Of a DNA stretch of 64,000 bases, positions 34,675 through 44,676 are shown one piece after another. This stretch comes from an uncultured Paracoccaceae bacterium (GTDB taxonomy: Bacteria; Pseudomonadota; Alphaproteobacteria; Rhodobacterales; Rhodobacteraceae): positions 744,001 through 808,000 of the forward strand of contig CANLVD010000001.1 in NCBI GenBank assembly GCA_947494445.1, given 5' to 3'. The position numbers and the translations under genes were made by a program. Every line of letters starts with the position of its first letter. The first letter of the stretch is position 1. Below the pieces are notes generated by a model. The model had not been told where the DNA came from and ran no database searches. It worked only from the letters and a program-made list of their open reading frames with translations.

Positions 34675-34748
34675 GCCTCCCCCGGGATATTTTGGCCAAG
34701 AAGTTTAACAAGGCCTTTCGATTTTCCAGCAAATACTCCCGCCGGAGG
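34675..34748. repeat. Paired copies of the intergenic repeat in opposite orientations
   Basis: 34675-34703 is the reverse complement of the unit at 27213 (CTTCTTGGCCAAAATATCCC on the minus strand). 34729-34748 repeats its CCCGCCGGAGGC end in the plus orientation (GCAAATACTCCCGCCGGAGG). Both lie in the 120-base gap between the convergent crotonase and LolA genes. A small GGGGC-GCT-GCCCC hairpin (34649-34661) precedes them. Confidence 0.6.
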
Positions 34749-34767
34749 CGGTCCGGCGCAGGCAGTC

Positions 34768-35370
34768 TTATTTGCGGTTCAAGGCCGTGAGCTCGATGTT
34801 GAAAAAGTTGCGGTCAAACCGCTTCGATTTTTCCAGGGTTTCCAGAACCACCGTTGTGCGCTGACCGCGCTTGTCGCGGGTGACCCAACGCGCAAGGGCA
34901 GGCGGGCGGTTGGAGAATACCAGCGTCAGTCCACCGTCTTTTGGCCGTTTGGGGTCGCGCAGCTCCACACTTGTTTCCTTGCCGTCATTCGACGTGTCAG
35001 TAGCCGCGCCCGACCCGCGCAGATCGATCTTGTCGTTGAGCAGAAAGCGCAGCGGCGTCGTGCGCAGCGGATATTTCTTCACACCTGAGTTCGATTTGGC
35101 GTCAAACACACCGATGTTCGTGCCATCAGCCATCACAAGATCATCGGTGCCATCATAGTCGAAGCGGATGAACCCGGGCCGTTGCAGGTAATACTTCCCG
35201 CGAATGCGCGATCCGTTGTTGTTGACCTGCAAGAACCGTCCCTTGATGATCTTGAGCTGGTTGAGATACTTGCTGACCTCATCAAGGGTGCGGGCATCCT
35301 GGGCAAATCCGCGGGACGTTCCCAGCAACGGCATGGCGGCCAGTCCGGCCAAGAGAGCACGACGATCCAT
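34768..35370 (-). CDS. lolA: Outer-membrane lipoprotein carrier protein LolA family
   Basis: A 200-residue protein with leader MDRRALLAGLAAMPLLG and cleavage near GFAQDA; the twin arginine makes a Tat-like signal. The mature part has the LolA pattern of an incomplete beta-barrel: INGRFLQ-like IIKGRFLQVNNNGSRI, GKYYLQRPGFIRFDYDG, and DLVMADGTNIGVFD. It carries lipoproteins from LolCDE to the outer membrane through the periplasm. The start at 35370 follows GGAGATTATC. It is downstream of ftsK, a frequent pairing. Confidence 0.9.
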   Translation of the reverse strand: MDRRALLAGLAAMPLLGTSRGFAQDARTLDEVSKYLNQLKIIKGRFLQVNNNGSRIRGKYYLQRPGFIRFDYDGTDDLVMADGTNIGVFDAKSNSGVKKYPLRTTPLRFLLNDKIDLRGSGAATDTSNDGKETSVELRDPKRPKDGGLTLVFSNRPPALARWVTRDKRGQRTTVVLETLEKSKRFDRNFFNIELTALNRK

Positions 35371-35437
35371 GATAATCTCCGGTTCCTGTTCAAGGCTCAA
35401 TTTAATCATTCGAGCGAGGTCTTTAAATCATTTCCGA

Positions 35438-35455
35438 CCTGAAATGCATTTCAGG
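35438..35455. promoter_or_regulatory. Perfect 18-base palindrome upstream of lolA
   Basis: CCTGAAATGCATTTCAGG is a perfect dyad of 9 + 9 bases with no spacer. It lies between the ftsK stop (35529) and the lolA start (35370), about 70 bases upstream of lolA. Without a spacer it suits a dimeric repressor site better than an RNA hairpin. The protein is unknown. Confidence 0.5.
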
Positions 35456-35528
35456 CCTGCAACATGATGCTCAGTCTGATCACGCTTGCGTGGGTGTGCA
35501 ATCGGGCCTGTGTAGAATTCACGGGCAT

Positions 35529-38189
35529 TTAACGCTCGGGCACCAGCACTTCTCGTTTGCCGACATGGTTGGCCTGGCTGACAACGCCTTCGTCTTCCAT
35601 CTGTTCAACAAGACGCGCGGCCTTGTTGTAGCCGATAGCCAGTTTGCGCTGGATGTAGGACGTTGAGCATTTGCGATCCCGGGCCACGATGGCTACAGCC
35701 TGATCATATAGCGCATCCTCGCCATTGGTGTTGCCACCAAGACCCAATACCAGATCAATCTCGCTTTCCGCATCACTTTCAGGCCCGTCGACCACGCCTG
35801 AGACATAGTCTGGCGCGCCTTGCGCCTTGAGGAAATTGACGATCTCCTCGACTTCTTCGTCCGAGACAAACGGTCCGTGAACACGTGTGATCTTGCCGCC
35901 CCCAGCCATGTAAAGCATGTCGCCCATGCCCAGAAGCTGCTCGGCGCCCATTTCCCCCAGAATGGTCCGGCTGTCGATTTTTGACGTCACCTGAAACGAG
36001 ATCCGGGTAGGGAAGTTTGCTTTGATCGTGCCGGTGATCACATCGACGGAAGGACGCTGAGTAGCCATGATCAGGTGGATGCCACTTGCACGTGCCATCT
36101 GAGCCAATCGCTGGATACAGGCCTCGATCTCCTTGCCTGCGACCATCATCAGATCGGCCATCTCGTCCACGATCACGACGATATAGGGCATGGTTTCGGG
36201 CGCGTATTCCTCTGTCTCGAAAACGGGTTCTCCCGTTTCGTCGTCAAAGCCGGTCTGGACGGTGCGGGTGAACGCTTCGCCCTTGGCGAGCGCATCCTTC
36301 ACCCGGCCATTGTAGCCATCGATGTTGCGTACGCCCATCTTGGACATCTTGCGATAGCGCTCTTCCATCTCGCCCACGACCCATTTCAGCGCCACCACGG
36401 CTTTCTTGGGGTCGGTCACAACAGGGGAGAGCAGATGCGGGATGCCGTCATAGACGCTGAGTTCCAGCATCTTGGGATCGATCATGATCAACCGGCAGTC
36501 ATCGGGCGTCAGCGTGTAGAGCAAGCTCAGGATCATCGTGTTGATGGCAACCGATTTGCCTGATCCGGTGGTGCCCGCGATCAGGAGATGGGGCATCTTG
36601 GCAAGGTTGGCGACAACCGGATCACCGGCGATGTCCTTGCCCAGTGCCAGCGGCAGCGCATGGCTGCTGTCGCCATAGGTCTTGGCCGAGAAGATCTCGC
36701 GCAGAAGCACCTTTTCGCGATGCTCGTTGGGCAGTTCGATCCCGATCACCGAGCGCCCGGGAATGGTCGACACCCGGGTGGCAAGCGCCGACATTGACCG
36801 CGCAATGTCATCGGCCAGACCGATCACCCGACTGGCCTTCAGACCGGCTGCGGGTTCCAGTTCATACATTGTGACCACGGGGCCGGGGCGCACACTGACG
36901 ATTTCACCCTTTACGCCGTAGTCATCGAGCACGGTTTCCAGCATCTTGGCGTTCTCTTCCAAAGCCTCATCGCTAAGGTGGTGACGCACGATGGTGGTGG
37001 GGCTGGCAAGTAGGTTCAGAGGCGGCACTTCGAAAGCGTCGCCATCGCCAGCGGTTAGCGCCAGTTCGGGCTGCTCCTCGGCCTTGGCGCGGCTGCTTTT
37101 CTTGACAGGCTTGCGCTCGGGCATCTGCACGCGCGGCTCGCTCCGGTCGGCACGCAGTGGCATCGGGGGCAGTGCGCCGGGTTTGTCCTCTTCGCCCAGT
37201 GTCAGTGGCGCATCCGGGTCGCTTTCGTAATCATAGTCGTAATCCTCGTCATAGGGATCACGCTGGGCACCTCCCAGTGCCGGGGCCGCGCCTTCGCCAT
37301 CAGCCGTGCCGCTGAGTGCCGCTTCGCGCTTGCGCACAGCCTCGGAGATGCGGGCCATGACGCGGTCGTCTTCATCTTGCCCAGAGCCCTTGATCCGGGA
37401 GGCAAACCTATCAGCATCGACTTCTGCCTGCACTTCGGCATCGGCCTGTAAGCGGGCCGCCTTGTCTTTCTGAGCCGCGCGTGCCGCTTTGGCCTTTTGC
37501 GCGGCTGCACCACCTGCCTTGCCACCCACCTTGAAAAGCGCACCAAGCATGGCCACCAGCGCGGCATAGCTCAGGATCGAGCCGGTTTTGAGGAACCGGA
37601 AGAAGCGCTTTGCTTCCGTCCAGTTCACTCCAAGCGAGAAGGCCGCGACAAACAGGAACAGCAGGGCCAGCACAAGGGTTGAGAGCTTCAGGCTCGTTCC
37701 GATCTCCAGCGGCAGCAGTCTCAGTGCATCGCCCAGCACCGCATCGCCAAAGAGACCACCAAGTCCAAAGGCATGCATCCAGCCATCAGGTGGCACATGG
37801 GCGGCAGCAAAGATGGCCCCAAGGGCAATGCCGATGGGCGAAAAGATTGCCCGGCTGACCACCCGCGTGTCGCCTTTGTGCAGGATCAGCCTCAGCCCCC
37901 AAACCGCCAGTACGATGGCAATGCCATAGCTTGCCCAGGCCAGCATCCGGTAAAGCGGATCAGCCAGCGACGCGCCGATCAGGCCCAGTGCATTGGTCGG
38001 AGGGGTGTCCGTTGCCGACAGGATCGACGGATCGTTGGGGTTATAGGTCCAGAGCAGGGTGACAAAGAGCGCTGCAATCCCGATCAGGATCACGCCCAGA
38101 AACTCGGTTCCGCGCCGCTTCAGCGCGGCCTCGGTCTTGCTTTCAACCAGACGTGTCTGCTTCTTGCGTGGTTTTGCCCGTGTCGCCAT
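35529..38189 (-). CDS. ftsK: DNA translocase FtsK
   Basis: An 886-residue FtsK, which pumps chromosome dimers through the division septum. The N-terminal membrane domain has about four helices (20-220), followed by a variable linker rich in acidic residues and Ala (230-390), then the motor domain. Walker A is GTTGSGKS, the [18 protein letters not shown] stretch carries Walker B, and the C-terminal gamma winged helix begins near [20 protein letters not shown]. The linker holds [14 protein letters not shown], a Tyr/Asp-rich stretch. Length is typical of Rhodobacterales FtsK. It precedes lolA. Confidence 0.97.
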   Translation of the reverse strand: MATRAKPRKKQTRLVESKTEAALKRRGTEFLGVILIGIAALFVTLLWTYNPNDPSILSATDTPPTNALGLIGASLADPLYRMLAWASYGIAIVLAVWGLRLILHKGDTRVVSRAIFSPIGIALGAIFAAAHVPPDGWMHAFGLGGLFGDAVLGDALRLLPLEIGTSLKLSTLVLALLFLFVAAFSLGVNWTEAKRFFRFLKTGSILSYAALVAMLGALFKVGGKAGGAAAQKAKAARAAQKDKAARLQADAEVQAEVDADRFASRIKGSGQDEDDRVMARISEAVRKREAALSGTADGEGAAPALGGAQRDPYDEDYDYDYESDPDAPLTLGEEDKPGALPPMPLRADRSEPRVQMPERKPVKKSSRAKAEEQPELALTAGDGDAFEVPPLNLLASPTTIVRHHLSDEALEENAKMLETVLDDYGVKGEIVSVRPGPVVTMYELEPAAGLKASRVIGLADDIARSMSALATRVSTIPGRSVIGIELPNEHREKVLLREIFSAKTYGDSSHALPLALGKDIAGDPVVANLAKMPHLLIAGTTGSGKSVAINTMILSLLYTLTPDDCRLIMIDPKMLELSVYDGIPHLLSPVVTDPKKAVVALKWVVGEMEERYRKMSKMGVRNIDGYNGRVKDALAKGEAFTRTVQTGFDDETGEPVFETEEYAPETMPYIVVIVDEMADLMMVAGKEIEACIQRLAQMARASGIHLIMATQRPSVDVITGTIKANFPTRISFQVTSKIDSRTILGEMGAEQLLGMGDMLYMAGGGKITRVHGPFVSDEEVEEIVNFLKAQGAPDYVSGVVDGPESDAESEIDLVLGLGGNTNGEDALYDQAVAIVARDRKCSTSYIQRKLAIGYNKAARLVEQMEDEGVVSQANHVGKREVLVPER

Positions 38190-38198
38190 GTGTCTCCC

Positions 38199-39392
38199 TC
38201 ACAGCCCCCCGGCCAAGGTTTCCCGCAGGGCCACCAGACCCCTGCGCACGTCTTCTGCCGGTGCAACCAGCGCCAGCCGCAAAAAGGCATCGCCCGGATT
38301 GCCCTGACCATTGCCCGGGTCACGGGCCAGATATGCACCGGGCAGCGAGCGGATGCCAGCCTTGCGCCACAGCGTCCGTGCGGCCTGTTCTCCGTCGCCC
38401 ACATCCAGCCAGAGGAAAAACCCGGCCTCGGGCGAGGTGTAGCCCGGCATATTGCACAGAACCTCGTCGGCAATGGCGAACTTTTCGACATAGAGCTGGC
38501 GGCTTGCCTCGACATGGGCTTCATCCGCCCAAACCGCCTCGGCCACCCGTTGCAGGGGCAGGGGCAGGGGCGCACCGGCATAGGCGCGCAGCTGTTTGAG
38601 TGCCTTGAGGGTTTGAGGTCCACCTGTGGCAACCCCGGACCTGAGACCCGCCAGATTTGAACGCTTTGACAGCGAATGAAAGGCAAGCACCCGTTCAGGG
38701 TCGCAATTGCCTTCAGCCACAACTTCCAGAATGCCCGGAGGTGGCGTGTCCTTCCAGATCTCGGAATAGCACTCATCCGCGAAAATGCGGATGTCATGAC
38801 GTTCGGCCAGTGCGATCAGATCGCGCCAATAGGCCTTTGAGGCGACAGCACCCTGCGGGTTTGAGGGCGAGCAGATGTAGATGATTTCCGTCCGGTCCAG
38901 CACATCCTTTGGCTGGCTGGCGAAATCCGGCAAAAAGCCCGTCTCGGGACCAGCATTGACATACATCGGTTCAGCGCCCGCGGTCAGGGCCGCAACCGCG
39001 TAGCATTGATAAAACGGGTTGGGCAGCAGCACGACCGGACGCTGTCCGTTTTTCTGCTCCCGACAGAGTGCTACGGCTGAATTGTACAGCCCTTCCCGCG
39101 TGCCGTTGAGCGGCAGAACATTGACCTGCGGGTCCATATCGACCCCGTAGCGACGTTTCAGCCAATCGGTAATGGCCGCGCAAAGCTCGGGCGTTCCGTC
39201 ATTTGGCGGGTATTTCGAGAAATCCGCCGTGTGCCGGGCCAGAACCTCACCCACAAAGGGCGGAATGGCGTGCTGAGGCTCGCCGATGGACATGGCAATG
39301 GGCGCGCCTCCAGCCTCAACACCGTCCAGAAGGCGGCGCAGGCGGGGAAAGGCGTATTCCGGAAGATCGGAAAAGCGCAGCGGAAGATCCAT
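38199..39392 (-). CDS. Class I/II aminotransferase, probable succinyldiaminopimelate transaminase
   Basis: A 397-residue PLP enzyme. The PLP lysine lies in AFHSLSKRSNLAGLRSG, with PSNPQGAV and FADECYSEIW as the preceding cofactor segments. The N-terminus (LPEYAFPRLRRLL) and IGEPQHAIPPFV resemble DapC-type N-succinyl-LL-diaminopimelate aminotransferases of the lysine pathway, which agrees with dapF elsewhere in the window. Other amino-acid aminotransferase activities cannot be excluded. It begins near the divergent or neighbouring amidase gap and ends ten bases before ftsK. Confidence 0.85.
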   Translation of the reverse strand: MDLPLRFSDLPEYAFPRLRRLLDGVEAGGAPIAMSIGEPQHAIPPFVGEVLARHTADFSKYPPNDGTPELCAAITDWLKRRYGVDMDPQVNVLPLNGTREGLYNSAVALCREQKNGQRPVVLLPNPFYQCYAVAALTAGAEPMYVNAGPETGFLPDFASQPKDVLDRTEIIYICSPSNPQGAVASKAYWRDLIALAERHDIRIFADECYSEIWKDTPPPGILEVVAEGNCDPERVLAFHSLSKRSNLAGLRSGVATGGPQTLKALKQLRAYAGAPLPLPLQRVAEAVWADEAHVEASRQLYVEKFAIADEVLCNMPGYTSPEAGFFLWLDVGDGEQAARTLWRKAGIRSLPGAYLARDPGNGQGNPGDAFLRLALVAPAEDVRRGLVALRETLAGGL

Positions 39393-39486
39393 GTCTCATG
39401 CCTCGTAGCAGAGGGTCTTTTATGCCCTTTCTGTTAACAAGAATACTCCGGCGACATTAGGGCGTCCATCCCCGGAACATTTAAAA

Positions 39487-40815
39487 TCATGGGCGTATCA
39501 CTGGTGCCATAGCTGCTCCCAGACGCAAAAGATGCTCCTCGCCCATGGGGCGGCCAATGGCCATCACCCCGCAATGGGCGGTTTCGGTTGGCAGGGTCAG
39601 CGCACAGCTGCCCATCAGATTGCCGACGCGGGTGTTGCGCAGGGCTTCCAGATTGCGGGCCGTGAAATAGTCTTGGTCATCCAGCAGGCGCTGGGTATTG
39701 GGCGGTAAAATGGGTGCGGTTGGCAGCAGGACAGCATCAAAGCCCGCGCTTTCCAGAGCAAAGGCCGCGCGTGCTGCGTCGAGCTTCTGCCAATCCGCCA
39801 CAAACTGAGGCCCGCTGACCGCCTTGCCCGCGCGGAACCGGTCACGCACGGGGCCGAACATCTTGTCGGGATCAGCCTCGATGGCCTCACCCCATGTGGC
39901 ATAGGCCTCCGGCGTGAAAAGCGTGGCCGAAAGCGGCATGGCAGCCTCCACCGCTGGGCTTGCCGCGTGTACCAGCACAGTGCCTGCGGCGCTCAATCGC
40001 GCCAGAGCGGCCTCAAATGCAGCCTGAGGAGCATCGTCCAGAGGGGCAAGAGCCGGTGTGTCAAGCACGAGGAACCGTGCCCCCGACAGGCTTGCACCGC
40101 TCAGGTCTGCGGCCTTGCTGCTGTCGAGAATGGCAAAGATCCGGGCCGCATCCTCAACCGTGTGGCAGAGCGGTCCGATGGTATCAAATCGTGCACAAAG
40201 GGGCAGAACGCCATCTGTGGGCAGGCGTCCAAGGGTGGTTTTCAGCCCGACGAGGTCATTCCAGACCGACGGGATGCGGACCGACCCCCCTGTGTCCGAC
40301 CCGATCCCAGCTGCGGCCATGCCCAGCTTGACCGACACCGCAGCACCGGAAGAAGACCCTCCCGGCGCCAGTTCCGGGGCAATCCCGTTGGGTGGCGTGG
40401 CAGTCATCGGATTGATCCCGAGGCCAGAGAACGCAAGTTCGGTCTGGTGGGTCTTTCCAAGGCAGACCATTCCGGCGTTGGTTGCCCGTTTCACGACTTC
40501 AGCGTCGCTGTCAGGCACTCGGCCTGCCAGAAGGCGTGAGCCATGCTCGGTGGCCACACCTGCCGTGTCATAAAGGTCCTTCCAGGAAATCGGCACTCCA
40601 TCGAGAGAGGAGGCGCGTACATTCAGTTTAGCACGCTCCCGCGCGGCCTCGGCCTCGGCCAAGGCGCGGTCCCGTGTGGTGCGGGCATAGATCCTATCGC
40701 ATTGGGGATGGGCGTCGATCGCATCGAAATAGGCCTGCGTCAGTTCAACCGGATCGATCCTGCCCGCAGCGATGCCAGCCCCGATTTCACTGGCGCTCAA
40801 CTTGGTGTCCGTCAT
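39487..40815 (-). CDS. Amidase (amidase-signature family)
   Basis: A 442-residue amidase-signature hydrolase. Catalytic Lys lies in ISWKDLYDT, and the cis-Ser and nucleophilic Ser lie in the Gly/Ser-rich segment GGSSSGAAVS with IGSDTGGSVRIPS. It is shorter than GatA and lacks gatB/gatC neighbours, so it is a stand-alone amide hydrolase; the substrate is unknown. The start MTDTKLSASEIGAG at 40815 is chosen because an upstream extension would overlap the divergent UbiH-like gene. The two genes are 69 bases apart. Confidence 0.9.
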   Translation of the reverse strand: MTDTKLSASEIGAGIAAGRIDPVELTQAYFDAIDAHPQCDRIYARTTRDRALAEAEAARERAKLNVRASSLDGVPISWKDLYDTAGVATEHGSRLLAGRVPDSDAEVVKRATNAGMVCLGKTHQTELAFSGLGINPMTATPPNGIAPELAPGGSSSGAAVSVKLGMAAAGIGSDTGGSVRIPSVWNDLVGLKTTLGRLPTDGVLPLCARFDTIGPLCHTVEDAARIFAILDSSKAADLSGASLSGARFLVLDTPALAPLDDAPQAAFEAALARLSAAGTVLVHAASPAVEAAMPLSATLFTPEAYATWGEAIEADPDKMFGPVRDRFRAGKAVSGPQFVADWQKLDAARAAFALESAGFDAVLLPTAPILPPNTQRLLDDQDYFTARNLEALRNTRVGNLMGSCALTLPTETAHCGVMAIGRPMGEEHLLRLGAAMAPVIRP

Positions 40816-40884
40816 GCCGTTATCCTTCGAATTTGCCGCAGCTTGGGCCATGGACAAGCAGGCTGCAAGGCATAGGTTGGGGGC

Positions 40885-42111
40885 ATGGGCACAGAGACCG
40901 ATATTCTGATCATTGGCGGTGGGCTGAACGGGCCTTGCCTTGCATTGGCGCTCGCCAGTGCAGGCATCCGGTCTACCCTTGTGGACCGGCTTGACCAGAG
41001 CCTGCGAGATGATCCCGGCTTTGACGGTCGGGCTTATGCGCTGGCGCTGGGCTCTTGCCGGATGCTGGGCGCGCTCGGGCTTTGGGCTGATCTCAAGGAC
41101 AACGCCCAGCCAATCCTTGATATCAAGGTGGCCGACGGCAAGGCGGGTACAGGTGCCTCTCCGCTGATGGTGCATTTTGACCATTCGGATCTGGGCGAAG
41201 GACCGATGGGACATTTGGTTGAGGACCGGTATCTGCGACAGGCGCTGTTGAGCCGGATCGCGGGGCATCCGCTGATCACCCAGATCGCGCCCGCCACTGT
41301 GGTTGCGCAGACTGTGGTGGCAGGAGGAGCAAGTGTCACTCTGGATACGAGCGAGGTGATCTCCGCACGTCTGCTGATCGGCTGTGACGGGCGCAATTCG
41401 GGCACGGCCTCACGCGCAGGCATCAACCGCACCGGCTGGGGTTATGACCAGACGGCGCTGGTCTGCGCGCTGGCCCATGAAAAGCCGCACGACGGGGTCG
41501 CTTATCAGCTGTTCCTTCCGTCCGGGCCCTTGGCGATCCTGCCGCTCACCGGCAACCGCTCATCGATTGTCTGGACCGAGACGACGGCGCGGGCCGAGAC
41601 CATTCAAGCGCTGGATGACGCAGGATACATGGCCGAGCTTGCACCACGTATCGGCAGCTTTCTGGGGAGCCTTACGTTGGAGGGAGACCGGTTTACATAC
41701 CCGCTGGGCCTGTCGCTCGCACGGCGTTTTGTGGCAGAGCGTGTGGCGCTGGTGGGGGATGCGGCCCATGGCATCCATCCGCTTGCCGGACAGGGTCTGA
41801 ACCTTGGGCTGCGTGATGTGGCAGCACTTGCCGAAGTGCTGGTCGCAGCGAAGTCACGGGGTGAGGATCTTGGGGCATCAGATGTGCTGGCACGCTACCA
41901 GCAGTGGCGGCGGTTTGACACGTCAGCCCTTGCGGTTGCCACCGATGTGATCAACCGGGTCTTTTCAAATGACAATCCGCTATTGCGTGTGGGGCGTGAT
42001 CTGGCGCTTGGCGCGGCTCAGGCCGTGGCGCCTGTCAGACGCACGATGATGCGCGAGGCTGCTGGATTGACCGGTGATCTGCCGCGTTTGATGACCGGCG
42101 AGCCGCTTTAA
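40885..42111 (+). CDS. UbiH/UbiF/Coq6-family FAD monooxygenase
   Basis: A 408-residue flavin hydroxylase of ubiquinone biosynthesis type. The dinucleotide motif ILIIGGGLNGPCLALALASAG is at residues 7-27, the second FAD motif VALVGDAAHGIHPLAGQGLN is at about 285-304, and the DG motif is LLIGCDGRNS. One or more hydroxylations of the quinone ring are its likely job. Alphaproteobacteria use variable sets (UbiL, UbiM, UbiH), so the exact ring position is left open. Confidence 0.9.
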   Translation: MGTETDILIIGGGLNGPCLALALASAGIRSTLVDRLDQSLRDDPGFDGRAYALALGSCRMLGALGLWADLKDNAQPILDIKVADGKAGTGASPLMVHFDHSDLGEGPMGHLVEDRYLRQALLSRIAGHPLITQIAPATVVAQTVVAGGASVTLDTSEVISARLLIGCDGRNSGTASRAGINRTGWGYDQTALVCALAHEKPHDGVAYQLFLPSGPLAILPLTGNRSSIVWTETTARAETIQALDDAGYMAELAPRIGSFLGSLTLEGDRFTYPLGLSLARRFVAERVALVGDAAHGIHPLAGQGLNLGLRDVAALAEVLVAAKSRGEDLGASDVLARYQQWRRFDTSALAVATDVINRVFSNDNPLLRVGRDLALGAAQAVAPVRRTMMREAAGLTGDLPRLMTGEPL

Positions 42112-42115
42112 CCCG

Positions 42116-42313
42116 TCACTCCTCGATCTGGCGCGCCTCATCGACCAGCATGACCGGAATGCCGTTTCGGATCGGAAAAGCCAGATGGGCGGACTTGGAC
42201 ACCAGTTCCTGAGCCTTGGCATCATAGACGAGTAACCCATGGGTTACCGGGCAAACCAGACTTTCCAGAAGCTTGCGATGGACCTTGTGGGGGTGCGGCG
42301 GGCTCTCGTTCAC
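42116..42313 (-). CDS. Trm112 family protein
   Basis: A 65-residue protein of the Trm112/YcaR family ([18 protein letters not shown], then [18 protein letters not shown]). In eukaryotes Trm112 activates methyltransferases; in bacteria the role is unclear. The zinc site is degenerate, with only one cysteine. The ATG overlaps the stop of the LON-domain gene by four bases, so the two are coupled. Confidence 0.9.
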   Translation of the reverse strand: MNESPPHPHKVHRKLLESLVCPVTHGLLVYDAKAQELVSKSAHLAFPIRNGIPVMLVDEARQIEE

Positions 42314-42963
42314 TGGATGGAGCCTTCTTCGCCACCGGCGAGCGCAAATTCCATCAGTGTGACGATGGTTTCGCGGCGGTTTTGCAAGGTCGGGGCCTCA
42401 AGCAGCGCCTGTTTTTCCTCAGGGTCGAAGGGGCAGAGCATGGACAGGGAATTGACCAGCAACTCCTCGTCCGCCTCTTTCAGACTGCCCCAGTCGGACT
42501 TTAGCTGAGCGGTTTCGAAGTAACGTTTCAAAGCGTCCAGAAATGCCTCCCGATCGAAATTTTCATCAATCTCGGGCTTGCCTAGGTCGCGATGAAAGCT
42601 GTCCCAATCGACATCGGCCCGGATATAGGGCGTGAACCCCTCGCGTTCTGACTTGATGCGGAACCGGCTGACGCCGGAGAGCGTGATCATGTAGCGGCCG
42701 TCATCGGTTTCCTGAAACTGTGTGACCCGTCCTGCACAGCCGATCTGGTGCAGACGCCCGCTGGACTTGCCCTCGGGCATCGCGACCGGCTGGATCATTC
42801 CGATCAGCCGGTGCGGCGTTTTCAGAATGTCGTCGAGCATCGCCAGATAGCGCGGCTCGAAGATATTGAGTGGCAGACGGGCACGCGGCAGCAGTAGGGC
42901 GCCGGGCAGCGGGAATACAGGAATGGTCTCCGGCAGATCGGCGGCTGCAAACATGCGCATCAA
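42310..42963 (-). CDS. LON peptidase N-terminal domain-like protein
   Basis: A 217-residue protein with only the LON substrate-binding domain: [26 protein letters not shown] at the start, then [19 protein letters not shown]. The AAA and protease domains of Lon are absent. Family members are of uncertain function. It sits between the thioredoxin-TPR gene and trm112, a conserved order in Rhodobacterales as far as I recall. It starts with [12 protein letters not shown]. Confidence 0.9.
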   Translation of the reverse strand: MMRMFAAADLPETIPVFPLPGALLLPRARLPLNIFEPRYLAMLDDILKTPHRLIGMIQPVAMPEGKSSGRLHQIGCAGRVTQFQETDDGRYMITLSGVSRFRIKSEREGFTPYIRADVDWDSFHRDLGKPEIDENFDREAFLDALKRYFETAQLKSDWGSLKEADEELLVNSLSMLCPFDPEEKQALLEAPTLQNRRETIVTLMEFALAGGEEGSIQ

Positions 42964-42987
42964 TTGGGCTCCTTGTTGCCCTTTGAT

Positions 42988-43902
42988 TTAAGCGAAAATC
43001 ATCGAAGACAAGCGTCTGCGGCCTTTTTGTGCAATCGGATCTTTCGCGCCAAGGCTGTCGAAGAGTTTGAACAGCTGTTCTTTGGCGGCCCCTTCGTTCC
43101 ACTCACGGTCGCGCCCAAAGCTTTCCAGCAGCGCGTCAATGGCGCCTTCGGTGTCACCGGAACCAACCAGTGCCATAGCCAGATCAAGCCGGCTTTGATG
43201 GTCGTCGGGGTTGGCCGCAATCTTGTCGCGCAACTCGCTTGTTTCACCCGCATCCGCGCTGGCCTCGGTCAATTCGATTGTGGCGCGCACCGCTGCAATG
43301 GCCGGATCTTCCGCCTTGCCTTCAGGGGTCATGTCAAGGATTGCGCGGGCGCGTTCCAGATCACCCATGGCCACATGTGCCTTTGCAAAGCCCGCAATGG
43401 CGCGAATGTTTTCCTTGTCCTCACCCAGAACGGCTGCATAGGTCTGTGCCGCATCAGCAAGCGCACCCTCCTCAACCATCTGGTCGGCCATGTCGAGCGC
43501 TTCATCCAGACCGCCGTCTCCTGCCGGGCTCTGGGCAATCAGCTTGTCGATGAAATCCTTGATGGCAGATGGGGTCTGTGCGCCTTGAAACCCGTCAACC
43601 GGCTGGCCGTTCACAAAGCCATAAACGGTCGGGATCGACTGGATGCGCAATTGACCCGCGATGCCCTGATTTTGGTCAACATCGAGCTTGACCATGCGGA
43701 CCTTGCCACCGGCGGCAGTGACCGCCTGTTCAAGGGCCGGACCAAGCGTCTTGCACGGTCCACACCATGGCGCCCAGAAATCGACGATCACAGGAACCGT
43801 CTTGGACGCCTCGATCACGTCTTCCATGAAGGTGGCTTCCGAGCCATCCTTGATCAGGTCTGCCGCTCCGGCATCTGGGCCTTGTCCAAGTTCAAGCATC
43901 AC
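42988..43902 (-). CDS. Thioredoxin-TPR co-chaperone (CnoX/YbbN-like)
   Basis: A 304-residue protein. The N-terminal thioredoxin domain has WAPWCGPCK at about 44-52, a WCGPC active site that keeps both Cys. The C-terminal part is helical TPR-like (FAKAHVAMGDLERARAIL, LDLAMALVGSGDTEGAID). In E. coli CnoX, the related YbbN protects proteins under oxidative stress and hands them to chaperones; that protein lacks one active Cys, while this one looks redox-active. It is 24 bases upstream of the LON-domain gene. Confidence 0.9.
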   Translation of the reverse strand: MMLELGQGPDAGAADLIKDGSEATFMEDVIEASKTVPVIVDFWAPWCGPCKTLGPALEQAVTAAGGKVRMVKLDVDQNQGIAGQLRIQSIPTVYGFVNGQPVDGFQGAQTPSAIKDFIDKLIAQSPAGDGGLDEALDMADQMVEEGALADAAQTYAAVLGEDKENIRAIAGFAKAHVAMGDLERARAILDMTPEGKAEDPAIAAVRATIELTEASADAGETSELRDKIAANPDDHQSRLDLAMALVGSGDTEGAIDALLESFGRDREWNEGAAKEQLFKLFDSLGAKDPIAQKGRRRLSSMIFA

Positions 43903-43974
43903 GTGTTGTCCTCAATGGCTTCTCGCCTTCGATATAAGCGGCTGCCGCGCGTCTTACCAGTGGTCAGTTGTGTC

Positions 43975-44571
43975 TCAAGCCAGCGCGGCCATAAGCTCGG
44001 CGTGGCGGGCCAGCATATCGGCCTTGGCCTGCATGGGCGCAAGGGGCGTGATCCTGCGGGCCTCAAGCCCGATTTCGGCGGGATTGAGAAAGAGTTTGTC
44101 GGCTTCGGCCTTGGTGAACCCCGCGATTTGAATGGCCTCGAGCCAGGCCGAAACCCTGTCGACCTGTTTGATCTTGCGTTTGACGGTGGCGGGGATCGCC
44201 GCAGGCAGGCCGAAACGGATGTGCACGGCTTCCGTCAGGCGCACATCCATGGCCTTGTAACCGGGGCCAACGGCGGCCTTCACGGGTGAAATCATGTCGC
44301 CAATCACATATTCAGGCGCATCGTGCAGAAGGGCGGCAAGCGACCATTTGACGGGTGCGTCGGGGTTCATCTGTGTGAAAAGCTGTTCGACCAGAAGCGA
44401 GTGTTCGGCCACGGAATAGGGAAAATCCCCGTGGGTCTGGCCGTTCCAGCGCGCAACAAAAGCCAAGCCGTGGGCGATATCCTCGATCTCGATATCCAGC
44501 GGAGAGGGGTCCAGCAGATCCAGCCTGCGCCCTGACAGCATCCGCTGCCATGCTCGTGTCTTTGCGGCCAT
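43975..44571 (-). CDS. HD-domain hydrolase (YfbR-like)
   Basis: A 198-residue HD-superfamily phosphohydrolase. Metal ligands are in VAEHSLLVEQLF (His), LLHDAPEYVIGD (His-Asp) and later Asp in VDRVSAWLEA. The nearest known relatives are YfbR-type 5'-nucleotidases. The start at ATG 44571 matches the expected N-terminus (M-AAKTRAWQRMLSGRR). A TTG at 44598 with AAGGA upstream is an alternative that adds nine residues. It is divergent from ahcY. Confidence 0.85.
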   Translation of the reverse strand: MAAKTRAWQRMLSGRRLDLLDPSPLDIEIEDIAHGLAFVARWNGQTHGDFPYSVAEHSLLVEQLFTQMNPDAPVKWSLAALLHDAPEYVIGDMISPVKAAVGPGYKAMDVRLTEAVHIRFGLPAAIPATVKRKIKQVDRVSAWLEAIQIAGFTKAEADKLFLNPAEIGLEARRITPLAPMQAKADMLARHAELMAALA

Positions 44572-44666
44572 CAGGACACCGTCATGGGTAATTGGCAAGT
44601 CAATTCCTTGAAGACCACCAGACCGGTTTTGGCAAGTCCATTGATGTGGACTTAACGCGGGTGCGT

Positions 44667-44676
44667 GTCTTAAGAC
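44667..44676. promoter_or_regulatory. 10-base palindrome upstream of ahcY
   Basis: GTCTTAAGAC is a perfect palindrome about 90 bases upstream of ahcY, in the region shared with the divergent HD gene. It could be an operator. I do not recognise an SAH, SAM-II or SAM/SAH riboswitch pattern in this leader. Confidence 0.3.

Noticed and set aside
40816-41268. N-terminal extension of the amidase to 41268
   Set aside because: It would overlap the divergent UbiH-like gene and is not amidase-like; the start at 40815 fits the family.
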